Below are positions 51,280 to 59,797 of a DNA stretch of 64,000 bases, one piece after another. The first letter of the stretch is position 1. The number at the start of each line of letters is the position of its first letter. Source of the DNA: DAOTWY01 sp003696565. GTDB taxonomy: Bacteria > Chloroflexota > Anaerolineae > Aggregatilineales > Phototrophicaceae. The notes below the pieces were generated by a model, which did no database searches, was not told where the DNA came from, and was given only the letters and a program-made list of their open reading frames with translations. The stretch lies in assembly GCA_034435635.1 (NCBI GenBank), contig DAOTWY010000137.1, positions 11,589 through 75,588 on the forward strand. Reading direction: 5' to 3'. Position numbers and translations under genes: made by a program.

Positions 51280-51995
51280 TGTTGATGTGGCTTTTAATTG
51301 CATTATTGCAGGCTATACCACTGCGTTATGGGGATGTGGTGCAAGGTACGATCACAGATGAACAACCGGCAATGGTCTATCGCTTTACGGGGGCAGTGAA
51401 TGATTTAATTGTTATAGAAATGCGCTCTGTGGATCGTTCATTAGATAACAAACTGCACACACCGGTGTTGATCTTGCGTGATTCGTCGGGCAATGTGTTG
51501 GCAGACACTACTTTGCAATACACGCTTGATGATGCGGTATTGATTGCGCAATTGCCTTATACAGGTGTGTATGATGTGATTGCTACGCGCGATGAATTAC
51601 TAGATTACAAAGCTGTTGGTGATTATACCCTCAGCTTGAACCGTATTCCGCGCATGTTACCTGATGAACCGCTGATGATAGACCTGTTATATACGGATAT
51701 CGTTTATTATGCGATTTGGATGACGGACGATTCATTTGTGTTGGATTATCAACATCTTATAGGAGATTTTCATCCGGTAGTAACGGTTAATCAATTAATA
51801 CCGGAGCGAGGCGGGTTGCGTGCCGTTGGTATGATTTATGGTAGGTCAATGACACAAGCAGCCATGACAATCAGCGGAGATGAACGTTTTTATATTTTGA
51901 CGCTGGCGCAATCTCCGTTGGATTATGTATTTGATGAGGCGAGTGGGTCGGTCATTTTAACGTTGATGAATGGTGGGGGCTATAGACAATCTTAA
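51279..51995 (+). CDS. exported PPC-like protein coupled to a DUF2971 gene
   Basis: A 238-residue protein with a short hydrophobic N-terminus (MLMWLLIALLQAIPLRYGDV) that may be a weak signal peptide, then one clear PPC-like beta domain at about 20-125 (YRFTGAVNDLIVIEMRSVD, and TGVYDVIATRDELLDY) and a second less similar half. Its ATG shares a base with the DUF2971 stop, so it is translated by reinitiation. The pair of a DUF2971 protein and an exported protein is unexpected. No enzyme motif is visible. Confidence 0.65.
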   Translation: MLMWLLIALLQAIPLRYGDVVQGTITDEQPAMVYRFTGAVNDLIVIEMRSVDRSLDNKLHTPVLILRDSSGNVLADTTLQYTLDDAVLIAQLPYTGVYDVIATRDELLDYKAVGDYTLSLNRIPRMLPDEPLMIDLLYTDIVYYAIWMTDDSFVLDYQHLIGDFHPVVTVNQLIPERGGLRAVGMIYGRSMTQAAMTISGDERFYILTLAQSPLDYVFDEASGSVILTLMNGGGYRQS

Positions 51996-52025
51996 AAAAC
52001 TGTGATAAAGTGCGATTAAACATAT

Positions 52026-52045
52026 TAATCTGATGAATAAGATTA
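52026..52045. promoter_or_regulatory. dyad adjacent to the GntR start
   Basis: TAATCT and AGATTA are exact complements around an 8-base loop, one base before the regulator ATG. The position fits an autoregulatory operator, but the repeat is short and AT-rich. Confidence 0.3.
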
Positions 52046-52046
52046 G

Positions 52047-52736
52047 ATGTCACAAATAGACTTAGGCTCGGAATTACTTAATTTTATTGTTCAGAATGGC
52101 TACAGCACTGGAGATCGTCTCCCTACTATCCAAGAATTGAAGGCGGACGATAAGCTCGGTATCAGCACCAGCAAAATCCGTGAACAACTTGAAGTGGCGC
52201 GGGCAGTTGGTTTGGTAGATGTCCGATCCAAAAAAGGGACACACATCAAGCCATATAGCTTTGCTCCGGCGGTACGGCTGAGTTTGATGATAGCCTTAGC
52301 GATTGACCCAAGCACGTTTCATCAATTTAGTGAGCTGCGGTCACATATTGAAGCCGCTTTTTGGCATGAAGCGTGTGAGTTGATTGATGAAGCTGATAAA
52401 GTCACGATGCGCCGCTGTATTACAGAGGCACGCGCCAAACTCACAAGTGATTGGATTCGCATTCCTCATGCGGAACACCGTATCTTTCATCTCACGATGT
52501 TTAAAAAATTGGATAACCCTTTTGTCACCGGTTTGTTAGAAGCATATTGGGATGCGTATGATGCGGTTCAACCCAGCAGCTATGCACCGTATGCGTATTT
52601 GCAATTGGTGTGGGATTATCATGAACGCATACTAGATGCGATTTGTGCAGGGGATTACGATGGTGCGCTAGAAGCATTCATTGAACATACACAGTTACCA
52701 AGCAGAAGGGAGGACGGCAGCGCATCAACGCCTTAA
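52047..52736 (+). CDS. GntR-family regulator with FCD domain
   Basis: A 229-residue regulator: an N-terminal winged helix (about 1-72; YSTGDRLPTIQELKADDKLG and STSKIREQLEVARAVGLVDV) and a C-terminal helical FadR-type ligand domain (about 85-220) with His residues in PHAEHRIFHLTMF and VWDYHERILDAI, which would bind a metal and an organic acid. It lies 54 bases before korA on the same strand, so it is likely to control ferredoxin-dependent oxoacid metabolism, probably responding to an organic acid; this is inferred. Confidence 0.88.
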   Translation: MSQIDLGSELLNFIVQNGYSTGDRLPTIQELKADDKLGISTSKIREQLEVARAVGLVDVRSKKGTHIKPYSFAPAVRLSLMIALAIDPSTFHQFSELRSHIEAAFWHEACELIDEADKVTMRRCITEARAKLTSDWIRIPHAEHRIFHLTMFKKLDNPFVTGLLEAYWDAYDAVQPSSYAPYAYLQLVWDYHERILDAICAGDYDGALEAFIEHTQLPSRREDGSASTP

Positions 52737-52790
52737 ATACCAGCATTAACCAGTGATTTGGAGAATCATTTTAAGTAAGAAAGGTATCCT

Positions 52791-54626
52791 GTGAGTGCAT
52801 TAAACCTTCAATATGAACCTAAAATATCGCAAGATGGCAAGATTGTGAATGATTTCGCGTTTGTTGTTGCCACCAAAAACGGCTCTGGCTCTCAGACTTC
52901 TAACAATGTGTTGGTTAAATCGTTGTTTAATATGGGGATTCCCGTTAATGGTAAGAATTTGTTCCCGTCTAACATTAAGGGCTTGCCCACTTGGTATACA
53001 ATCCGTGTGAGTGCGGATGGTTATACGGCGCGCCGCGCCACAACGGAAATTGTCATCGCCTATAATCAAGACACGGCGGCGGAAGACATTCAAAATCTAC
53101 CAGAGGGCGGTGTGTGTATCATCCCGGCAGATTGGAAGTGGACACACAGCCGTGATGATATTATTTGGTATGAAGTGCCTGTTAAGGCGATTATGGATCA
53201 ATCTAACACGCCCAGAGACTTCACCAAGATGGTGGAAAATATGACTTATGTCGGGGTTGTAGCGCAGTTATTTGGCATTCCATTGGATGAAATTAAACGC
53301 GCTTTGTTAGATAACTTCAACGGCAAAGAAAAACCTGCCAATATGAATTTTGAAGTGGTTCAGCTGGCATATGATTACGCTGAACAGAACCTCACCAAAA
53401 AAGACCCATATTATTTTGAATATGATAATAAGACAGAAGGCAAAATTTTTATCACTGGTAATGAGGCTGGTGCATTAGGGGCGATTTTTGGCGGTGTTAA
53501 TATTGTCGCATGGTATCCTATTACGCCTTCTACCAGCTTGGTAGATGCGGTGATGAGCTATAAGCATCTTCGTCAAACGGATGATGGCAAAAATACCATG
53601 GTTATTATCCAGGCGGAGGATGAACTGGCGGCGGCGGGTATGTTGGTAGGTGCAGGGTTTGTTGGTGCGCGTGCTATGACTGCCACTAGTGGACCTGGTA
53701 TCAGCTTGATGGCGGAATTTGTTGGTTTAGCATATTTTGCGGAAATTCCCTGCGTGTTTTGGGATATTACCCGGATGGGTCCTAGTACGGGGTTGCCTAC
53801 CCGCACGAGCCAGGGTGATCTATTGTTCACCTATGTTTTAGGGCATGGTGATACGCGCCATATTGTATTGTTGCCAGGCACACCAGAAGAAGCTTTTGAA
53901 TTTGGCTGGAAGTCGTTTGATATTGCGGAAGTTGTTCAGGCTCCGGTATTTGTTCTCAGTGACCTTGACCTCGGTATGAACAATTGGATGGCTGATCCGT
54001 TTGAATATCCTGATACGCCAATTAACCGTGGTAAAGTGCTAGATGCAGAAAGCCTGCAAGCCTTTATCGAAAAGCATGGCAAGTGGGGGCGTTACATGGA
54101 TGTGGATGGTGATGGTATTGGTTATCGTACTATTCCTGGAACAGATCATCCACGTGCGGCATATTTTGCGCGGGGCACTGGGCATAATGAGCTAGCGGTT
54201 TATAGCGAACGCAGTGATGATTGGATTAACAACCTCAAACGGTTACGCCGCAAAGTGGAAACCGCCCGCCATATGTTGCCTAAAAATGTGGTGGATTATG
54301 ATCCGGCTAAATCCATTGGGATTATGACTTTTGGTACGAATGAACCGGCTGTTGTGGAAGCACGGGATTGGTTGAAAAAACAGGGTGTTGAGACCAATTA
54401 TCTACGTGTGCGTGCCTTGCCTTTGGAAGATGATGTCATGGATTTTATTCAAAAGCATGACCGTGTTTATATCGTCGAGAACAATTTCGATGGACAGTTG
54501 TATCAAATTATCTGTATGGAAAACCCGCAAGACTTGACGCATGTGGTGTCTTTGCCACTTGGCGATGGGCTGCCGATGACGGCGCGCTGGATTGTGGAGC
54601 AGGTCTTGGAACAGGAGAATAAATAA
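52791..54626 (+). CDS. korA: 2-oxoacid:ferredoxin oxidoreductase, fused gamma-alpha subunit
   Basis: The 611-residue subunit oxidatively decarboxylates a 2-oxoacid to its CoA thioester with ferredoxin as acceptor, in complex with KorB. An N-terminal gamma domain (about 1-180; ATKNGSGSQTSNNVLVKSLF) is fused to the alpha domain (about 215-611) that includes FITGNEAGALGAIFGGVNIVAWYPITPSTS and the conserved TSGPGISLMAEFVGLAYFAE. The fused arrangement and lack of a delta domain resemble 2-oxoglutarate and pyruvate enzymes of anaerobes and aerobic actinobacteria. GTG is the start, with AAAGG upstream. The 2-oxoglutarate role is a family-level guess. Confidence 0.92.
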   Translation: MSALNLQYEPKISQDGKIVNDFAFVVATKNGSGSQTSNNVLVKSLFNMGIPVNGKNLFPSNIKGLPTWYTIRVSADGYTARRATTEIVIAYNQDTAAEDIQNLPEGGVCIIPADWKWTHSRDDIIWYEVPVKAIMDQSNTPRDFTKMVENMTYVGVVAQLFGIPLDEIKRALLDNFNGKEKPANMNFEVVQLAYDYAEQNLTKKDPYYFEYDNKTEGKIFITGNEAGALGAIFGGVNIVAWYPITPSTSLVDAVMSYKHLRQTDDGKNTMVIIQAEDELAAAGMLVGAGFVGARAMTATSGPGISLMAEFVGLAYFAEIPCVFWDITRMGPSTGLPTRTSQGDLLFTYVLGHGDTRHIVLLPGTPEEAFEFGWKSFDIAEVVQAPVFVLSDLDLGMNNWMADPFEYPDTPINRGKVLDAESLQAFIEKHGKWGRYMDVDGDGIGYRTIPGTDHPRAAYFARGTGHNELAVYSERSDDWINNLKRLRRKVETARHMLPKNVVDYDPAKSIGIMTFGTNEPAVVEARDWLKKQGVETNYLRVRALPLEDDVMDFIQKHDRVYIVENNFDGQLYQIICMENPQDLTHVVSLPLGDGLPMTARWIVEQVLEQENK

Positions 54627-54627
54627 A

Positions 54628-55665
54628 ATGGCGCAAACAAACAATCTTGGTTTATCACGGAATGACTATAAAGGTGGTAAAAGCACGCTTTGCCCTGGTT
54701 GCGGGCATGATTCCATCGCCAATCAGATTATCAGTATGGCGTATGAGCTAGGTATTGAACAGCACAATCTGATTAAAATGAGTGGGATTGGCTGTTCTAG
54801 TAAAACACCGGCTTATTTTTTAGGGCGGTCGCACGGGTTTAATGCCTTACACGGGCGGATGCCATCTGTGGTAACTGGTGCGCTGATGGGTAATCATACC
54901 CTGAAATGTGTCGCTGTTAGTGGAGATGGCGATACGGGTAGTATTGGCATGGGGCAGTTTAAGCACGCCATCCGCCGTAATATTCCATTTGTTTATATTA
55001 TCGAAAATAATGGAGTCTATGGTTTAACCAAAGGGCAGTTTTCTGCCACGGCAGATGAAGGGCAATATCTAAAATATTATGGTAAAAACGAACTGCCACC
55101 AATTGATTTAGCCCTTGAGGCAATTATTGGTGGAGCAACATTTGTTGCGCGTAGCTTTAGCGGCGACGCTAAGCAGGTGCAGGCATTGTTACAGGCGGCA
55201 ATTCGGCACCAAGGTATTGCCGTGCTAGACATCATCAGTCCCTGTGTGACCTTCAATAATGCAGAAACCTCCACAAAAAGCTATCCTTATGGCAAGGAGC
55301 ATCAAATCTCGCTGCATGATATTGAAATCGTCAGCAGCGGATACGTCCATGAACAGCAAGAAATTACGATCGAAGACTACCCGGAAAATGAAGTGATCCA
55401 GGTGCAAATGCACGACGGGACGGTTATCCAACTGAAAAAGTTAGGGCAGGATCATGATCCGCGGAATCGGATGCAAGCCATTCAAGTATTAGAACAGGCT
55501 CAGCGTGAGCAATTATTTGTAACTGGGTTGATCTATTATGAAGAACCGCGTCCGACGTTAGCACAGCTTGAAAACGTTACAGATACGCCCTTGGCAAAGC
55601 TCAAGCCGGAGCAATTACGCCCCTCGCGTCAGCAGCTTGCGGATGTGATGGCAGATTTTAGATAA
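54628..55665 (+). CDS. korB: 2-oxoacid:ferredoxin oxidoreductase, beta subunit
   Basis: A 345-residue TPP-binding subunit that completes the complex with KorA. Visible are the CPGCGHD cysteine pair that holds the 4Fe-4S cluster, SGIGCSSKTP with a further Cys, and the TPP/Mg motif GDGDTGSIGMGQFKHAIRRN followed by ENNGVYGLTKGQ. The frame opens at 54592, but AGGAG precedes the ATG at 54628, one base after the korA stop. An intrinsic terminator follows. Oxidative or reverse TCA use cannot be distinguished. Confidence 0.94.
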   Translation: MAQTNNLGLSRNDYKGGKSTLCPGCGHDSIANQIISMAYELGIEQHNLIKMSGIGCSSKTPAYFLGRSHGFNALHGRMPSVVTGALMGNHTLKCVAVSGDGDTGSIGMGQFKHAIRRNIPFVYIIENNGVYGLTKGQFSATADEGQYLKYYGKNELPPIDLALEAIIGGATFVARSFSGDAKQVQALLQAAIRHQGIAVLDIISPCVTFNNAETSTKSYPYGKEHQISLHDIEIVSSGYVHEQQEITIEDYPENEVIQVQMHDGTVIQLKKLGQDHDPRNRMQAIQVLEQAQREQLFVTGLIYYEEPRPTLAQLENVTDTPLAKLKPEQLRPSRQQLADVMADFR

Positions 55666-55673
55666 ACTGTAGT

Positions 55674-55703
55674 ATGGGGTGCGGTCATCGCGCCCCATTT
55701 TTT
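55674..55703 (+). terminator. intrinsic terminator of korAB
   Basis: ATGGGGTGCG pairs with CGCGCCCCAT (10 pairs, one G-T) around a GTCAT loop, and TTTTTT follows. It starts 8 bases after the korB stop. It also lies next to the convergent YedK gene. Confidence 0.9.
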
Positions 55704-56393
55704 CTAGAACATCATTCCCTGGGTAGGGGGATGATAGGGCTGGATTAGATCAGGGGTGTCATTTCCCACGTTGTTGACGTGTGGTGATACTTCATATGCA
55801 ATCATCTCATCACTGGGATAGGGTTTGAGCAATGGTGCTAGTATATCCGGTGGTAACTCCTCACCAGAAAGCCATAAATCATAATTCGCTGGATTTAAGA
55901 TAACTGCCATACGATGATGTAAAGGCTTAATGAGAGCGTTTGGTGTGGTGGTGATGATGGTACAACTACGGATTTCATCGCCATCGGGACTATGCCAACT
56001 TTCCCACAAGCCAGCAAATGCAAACACCTGATGATCTTTCAGATGGATATACATCGGTTTTTTGCCAGTTGGGGTTTTTGCCCATTCATAAAACCCATTA
56101 GCGGGGATTAAACACCGGCGGCGTTTATATGCAGACCGGAATGATGGTTTTTCATGCAATGTTTCTGCGCGGGCGTTAATCAACTTACTGGCGATACTAG
56201 TATCTTTTGCCCATGATGGAACCAGCCCCCACTGAAAAAATGTTAAGTCATGGGGTGCATCATTAGCGATGACAGCAACCGGTTGTGTGGGTGCGATGTT
56301 ATATCGGGCGGTTATTGTCGTTGGGATGGTTCGCAGATCAAACGCTTGTTGAAGGTCGTTTGCATCCGCTGTGAGGGTAAAGCGTCCGCACAT
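55704..56393 (-). CDS. yedK: SOS response-associated peptidase YedK/HMCES
   Basis: This enzyme crosslinks through its Cys2 to abasic sites in single-stranded DNA and protects them. The 229-residue protein has the essential Cys2 (MCGRFTLT), the Asn-rich INARAETLHEKPSFR, the Glu in LIPANGFYEW and the His in PLHHRMAVIL, as in other HMCES proteins. Two bases separate its start from the end of the upstream small membrane protein gene. No LexA box was found. Confidence 0.93.
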   Translation of the reverse strand: MCGRFTLTADANDLQQAFDLRTIPTTITARYNIAPTQPVAVIANDAPHDLTFFQWGLVPSWAKDTSIASKLINARAETLHEKPSFRSAYKRRRCLIPANGFYEWAKTPTGKKPMYIHLKDHQVFAFAGLWESWHSPDGDEIRSCTIITTTPNALIKPLHHRMAVILNPANYDLWLSGEELPPDILAPLLKPYPSDEMIAYEVSPHVNNVGNDTPDLIQPYHPPTQGMMF

Positions 56394-56396
56394 GGT

Positions 56397-56633
56397 TTAT
56401 TTCTTTGGTTTGCCGGATTCAGCGATTTGCCGGATTAAGCCTAATGCTGCTAGTAACAGGCTTAACAATTGCCCGGTTGTGATAGGGGAAGGTGTGCCAC
56501 CATTATTATAGGCATTTTCTTCTGCGGCACGGGCGTAAAGATAAGCACTCAACAAGCCGAATAGTAAGCCCCCAATTGCGCCATAGGCATAGGTTTTATT
56601 CTTCCAGTTGTTTTCATTCTTGATTTCGCTCAT
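56397..56633 (-). CDS. small membrane protein upstream of yedK
   Basis: A 78-residue protein with two hydrophobic segments (about residues 15-35 and 48-68), positively charged at the C-terminus (ESGKPKK). A longer frame opens at 56723, but ATG at 56633 has GAGG upstream and lies within the end of the 145-residue membrane protein gene. It ends three bases before yedK. No family is recognised; both neighbours suggest one transcript of three genes. Confidence 0.6.
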   Translation of the reverse strand: MSEIKNENNWKNKTYAYGAIGGLLFGLLSAYLYARAAEENAYNNGGTPSPITTGQLLSLLLAALGLIRQIAESGKPKK

Positions 56634-57051
56634 CGATTTTTTCCTCAAAGGCGTTGAATAAACGATTAAAATAAGCGAACCGGCTGCTAATGCCGATTGA
56701 TTTTTGGGCGATTGCTTCGCCAATAGCGGCGGTTTTTTCTGCTAGATTTTTTGTCTGGCGTTGAACACGCGCTAATTGTGTTTCGCTTCCTTGTTCTAGT
56801 TTATTGATTCCATAAATTGCCGCCATGAGCAACAGATATAACGGCGCAAAGCACAGCAGTAAGGGTATCAAAAAGCAGCAGATGGTTATCACACTACTGA
56901 TGATGGAGATTCCGCCTCTTCCAATGCTAAATGGTGATGAACCTGCTGCTAACAACAACAGAATGACCGGAATGGCGATAGCAACCAACAGGATAGGTAA
57001 TATCACTACGCTGAACCGAGTTTTTTGCTGATTGGTTGGTTTCTCCACCAT
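56614..57051 (-). CDS. membrane protein with two N-terminal spans and coiled-coil tail
   Basis: A 145-residue protein with two or three membrane segments (about residues 15-40 and 50-85) followed by a charged tail of about 55 residues with heptad-like spacing (LEQGSETQLARVQRQTKNLA). I recognise no family. It overlaps the next small membrane protein gene by 20 bases on the same strand and is followed by yedK. It diverges from the radical-SAM-linked gene. Its function is unknown. Confidence 0.6.
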   Translation of the reverse strand: MVEKPTNQQKTRFSVVILPILLVAIAIPVILLLLAAGSSPFSIGRGGISIISSVITICCFLIPLLLCFAPLYLLLMAAIYGINKLEQGSETQLARVQRQTKNLAEKTAAIGEAIAQKSIGISSRFAYFNRLFNAFEEKIDERNQE

Positions 57052-57125
57052 CTATCCTTCCAAATGTGGGTGCATCGCACGTAGAATGATTGTACCGTAG
57101 AGTGAGTGATGGCAAAAGTGTATTT

Positions 57126-57833
57126 ATGGGACATGAATCACCAATTCAACAACGTTTACAAATTACATTCGGTAAATTTGATGCACTGCGTTATACCAGC
57201 ACACTAGACCTAGCGAAAGTATGGGAACGTGTGCTGCGCCGTGCGGGGTTACCGCTGCTTTATACTGAAGGCTTTAATACTCGCCCGCGTATTCAATTGG
57301 CGACAGCCTTGCCGTTGGGTATCAGCAGTGAATGTGAGATTTTAGATGTTTCTCTGCGAGAAATTTTACCCACGCTAGATGGTTTAATCCAACGGCTGGA
57401 AGCGGTTAGTCCACCCGGATTAAAAGTTTATCGTATTGATGATGTACCGGTGATGAGTCCACCATTACAAACCCTGGTGAAAAGCGCGGAATATATCATC
57501 ACATTTGGTGATCCTATTAGCCGGGAAGATTTACAAGCTGCAATTGACCAAACCCTTAGCCAGGAGCGAATTATCAAAGTGATAGAAGGCAAACGGCGGC
57601 GTAGTTTGTTGGATTTACGCCCGCTGATTTACGACCTACAAGTGGATGAAGCCGGGCGGTTGTGGGCGCATCTTTCGACCGGGGAACGGGGCAATATGCG
57701 GATTGAGGATTTATTGGAGCATATGAACTTGGGGGAGATGTTTTATCGTGCGCATCGTACCCGGTTGCATTTGGATGACTATGCACACCACACTGCTGTT
57801 CGAGATCGTTTAAAAAAGAAGAAGGATGAATAA
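57126..57833 (+). CDS. radical SAM-linked protein (DUF2344)
   Basis: A 235-residue protein of the DUF2344/TIGR03936 family, which is usually fused to or next to a B12-binding radical SAM protein and has no assigned reaction. The family core is LQITFGKFDALRYTSTLDLA, LLYTEGFNTRPRIQLATALP and LGISSECEILDVSL. No radical SAM gene is adjacent, so this copy is orphaned in the window. It is joined to psuG by a TAATG overlap, which suggests a shared role with pseudouridine metabolism or simply shared transcription. The ATG at 57126 lacks a clear ribosome site; upstream codons 57090 and 57102 are alternatives. Confidence 0.8.
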   Translation: MGHESPIQQRLQITFGKFDALRYTSTLDLAKVWERVLRRAGLPLLYTEGFNTRPRIQLATALPLGISSECEILDVSLREILPTLDGLIQRLEAVSPPGLKVYRIDDVPVMSPPLQTLVKSAEYIITFGDPISREDLQAAIDQTLSQERIIKVIEGKRRRSLLDLRPLIYDLQVDEAGRLWAHLSTGERGNMRIEDLLEHMNLGEMFYRAHRTRLHLDDYAHHTAVRDRLKKKKDE

Positions 57834-58744
57834 TGCAGTTACAAATTTCTGAAGAAGTCCGCGCCGCTTTGGATGATAGTCGTCCGGTTGTGGCGTTAGA
57901 ATCGACTGTGATTACACATGGTTTGCCATACCCGCAAAATGTAGAAACAGCGTTAGCCATGGAATCCGCTGTTCGAGAAGGTGGTGCAATCCCGGCTACG
58001 ATCGCTGTTTTACAGGGGCAGATCACCGTTGGAATCACTCATGATGACATTGAACGTCTTGGTTCGATTAAGGATAACAGTGTGCGGAAGTGTAGTCGGC
58101 GTGATTTCCCGATTGCAGTTGGTTTAAAACAGGATGGGGCGACGACTGTCGCAGGGACGATGATTGTGGCATATGCTGCTGGGATCAAAGTTTTTGCCAC
58201 GGGGGGGATTGGAGGGGTGCATCGTGGTCATCCGTTTGATGTTTCGGCTGATTTAATTGAACTCGGGCGGACACCGGTGGCGGTGGTTTGTTCTGGTGCA
58301 AAATCGATCTTAGATTTGCCCTTAACGCTGGAAACGTTGGAAACGCAAGGCGTGCCTGTTATTGGGTATGGGGTGGATTCGTTGCCAGCGTTTTATACAA
58401 GAGAAAGTGGTTTGCCAATTGATCAGCGGGTGGATACGCCACAACAAGCCGCGCGGATCATCCAGGCGTTATTTGCCTTAAACTTGGGGCATGGTGCGCT
58501 GATTACAGTTCCTGTGCCTGTTGAATATGAATTAGATGGACAAGTTGCTGAGCAAGCGATTCAGCAGGCTGTTCGTGAAGCTGATGAACAAGGTATTACA
58601 GGCAAGCATGTTACACCGTTTGTGTTGTCACGTGTATCAGCACTAACAGGGGATCGTTCTAAACGGGCAAATACGGCGTTATTGGTGAACAACGGTAAAA
58701 CCGCCGCGATGATCGCTGGTGAATTAAGCAAAATTGCACTTTAG
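57833..58744 (+). CDS. psuG: pseudouridine-5'-phosphate glycosidase
   Basis: PsuG cleaves the C-glycosidic bond of pseudouridine 5'-phosphate to uracil and ribose 5-phosphate. The 303-residue protein matches the family throughout: PVVALESTVITHGLPYPQNV, REGGAIPATIAVLQGQITVG, SVRKCSRRDFPIAVG (with the catalytic Lys region) and VFATGGIGGVHRGHPFDVSA. It overlaps the upstream gene by one base. A PfkB-type sugar kinase follows 126 bases later; in many bacteria psuK is a PfkB kinase that makes the substrate of PsuG. Confidence 0.95.
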   Translation: MQLQISEEVRAALDDSRPVVALESTVITHGLPYPQNVETALAMESAVREGGAIPATIAVLQGQITVGITHDDIERLGSIKDNSVRKCSRRDFPIAVGLKQDGATTVAGTMIVAYAAGIKVFATGGIGGVHRGHPFDVSADLIELGRTPVAVVCSGAKSILDLPLTLETLETQGVPVIGYGVDSLPAFYTRESGLPIDQRVDTPQQAARIIQALFALNLGHGALITVPVPVEYELDGQVAEQAIQQAVREADEQGITGKHVTPFVLSRVSALTGDRSKRANTALLVNNGKTAAMIAGELSKIAL

Positions 58745-58870
58745 CTTAAATCATGGAGCGACCAATTAGTATGCGGGATTTATCTCCACATGGGCTTGGC
58801 AACTTTTCACCAATTATTCACATTGTTGCGGCATACTAGCTTCTGATAATGATGAGTTAGGCAATCAGAG

Positions 58871-59797
58871 ATGATCAACTTAGTTGGTGTTGGGGCAATT
58901 TTCATTGATGATATTGTTCAGCCAGATGGAACGACCCACATGGGCGTGCTTGGTGGTGGTGTGATCCATGCTATGATGGGCGCAGCAATTTGGGATGAAC
59001 GCCCTGGGATTTGTGCGTTAGCTGGTTATGATTTTCCTGTGATGTTGCATGATTTTTTGCGCCAATATGTGGACATCACGGGGTTACACACGTTGGAGGT
59101 AGCGCAAGCCCGTGCTTGGCAAATTTTTGAATATGATGGAACACGCCGTGAACTCCATCGTGTTCAACATATTGAGCCGTTTATTAAAGGGGCGCAGCCT
59201 GAACATTTGCCAGCAGAATATCACCAAGCGCAGGCGTTTTATTTTCTTCAGGATTTTGCTGGTATATGGGCTTGGCGCAAAACACAAGCGTTAAAATTAT
59301 GGGAGCCTAATCAGTTAGCGATGGATGACCCCAGCCGACGCGATGACATGCGTGAGGTTATGTGTTTATCCGGCGTGAAGGTTGTTTCTCCTAATTTATT
59401 GGAAGCGCAGTTGGTTTATGGTGAGACTCTTACACCGCATGAGTTGCTTATGGCGATGATCCACGACGGTGCGCCGTCAGCTGTTTTACGCATGGGAAAG
59501 CAAGGCGCGTTATTGATGGATGCCAGAGATGAGTTGTCGTATCATGTTCCAACTGTGCCAGGCGTTTCTGTGATTGATCAGACTGGTGCAGGGAATGCGT
59601 TTAATGGTGGGATGATTGTGGGCTTGATGCGGGGTAAGTCGTTAGCAGAATCGGCTGCGATGGGTGCTGTATCGGCTTCATTTTGCCTGGAGCGTGTTGG
59701 TGTGATTGTGCCTTCTCATGTTAGCCTATTTGAGCGAGATCGACGGTATCAGCAGGTGATGGATGGAATTAAGCAGATAGATTATTCCTCACAATAA
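58871..59797 (+). CDS. PfkB-family kinase-like protein with altered catalytic residue
   Basis: A 308-residue PfkB-fold protein. The N-terminal glycine pair region (VGVGAIFIDDIVQPDG, MGVLGGGVIHAMMGAA) and the C-terminal anion-hole motif are both present, but the latter reads DQTGAGNAFNGG, with Asn242 where active ribokinase-like enzymes have the catalytic Asp (GAGD). The fungal Mak32 group shares a GAGN motif. The gene lies downstream of psuG, so it could supply pseudouridine kinase activity or have lost it and act as a sensor or binding protein. It lies 126 bases from psuG and may have its own promoter. Confidence 0.75.
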   Translation: MINLVGVGAIFIDDIVQPDGTTHMGVLGGGVIHAMMGAAIWDERPGICALAGYDFPVMLHDFLRQYVDITGLHTLEVAQARAWQIFEYDGTRRELHRVQHIEPFIKGAQPEHLPAEYHQAQAFYFLQDFAGIWAWRKTQALKLWEPNQLAMDDPSRRDDMREVMCLSGVKVVSPNLLEAQLVYGETLTPHELLMAMIHDGAPSAVLRMGKQGALLMDARDELSYHVPTVPGVSVIDQTGAGNAFNGGMIVGLMRGKSLAESAAMGAVSASFCLERVGVIVPSHVSLFERDRRYQQVMDGIKQIDYSSQ

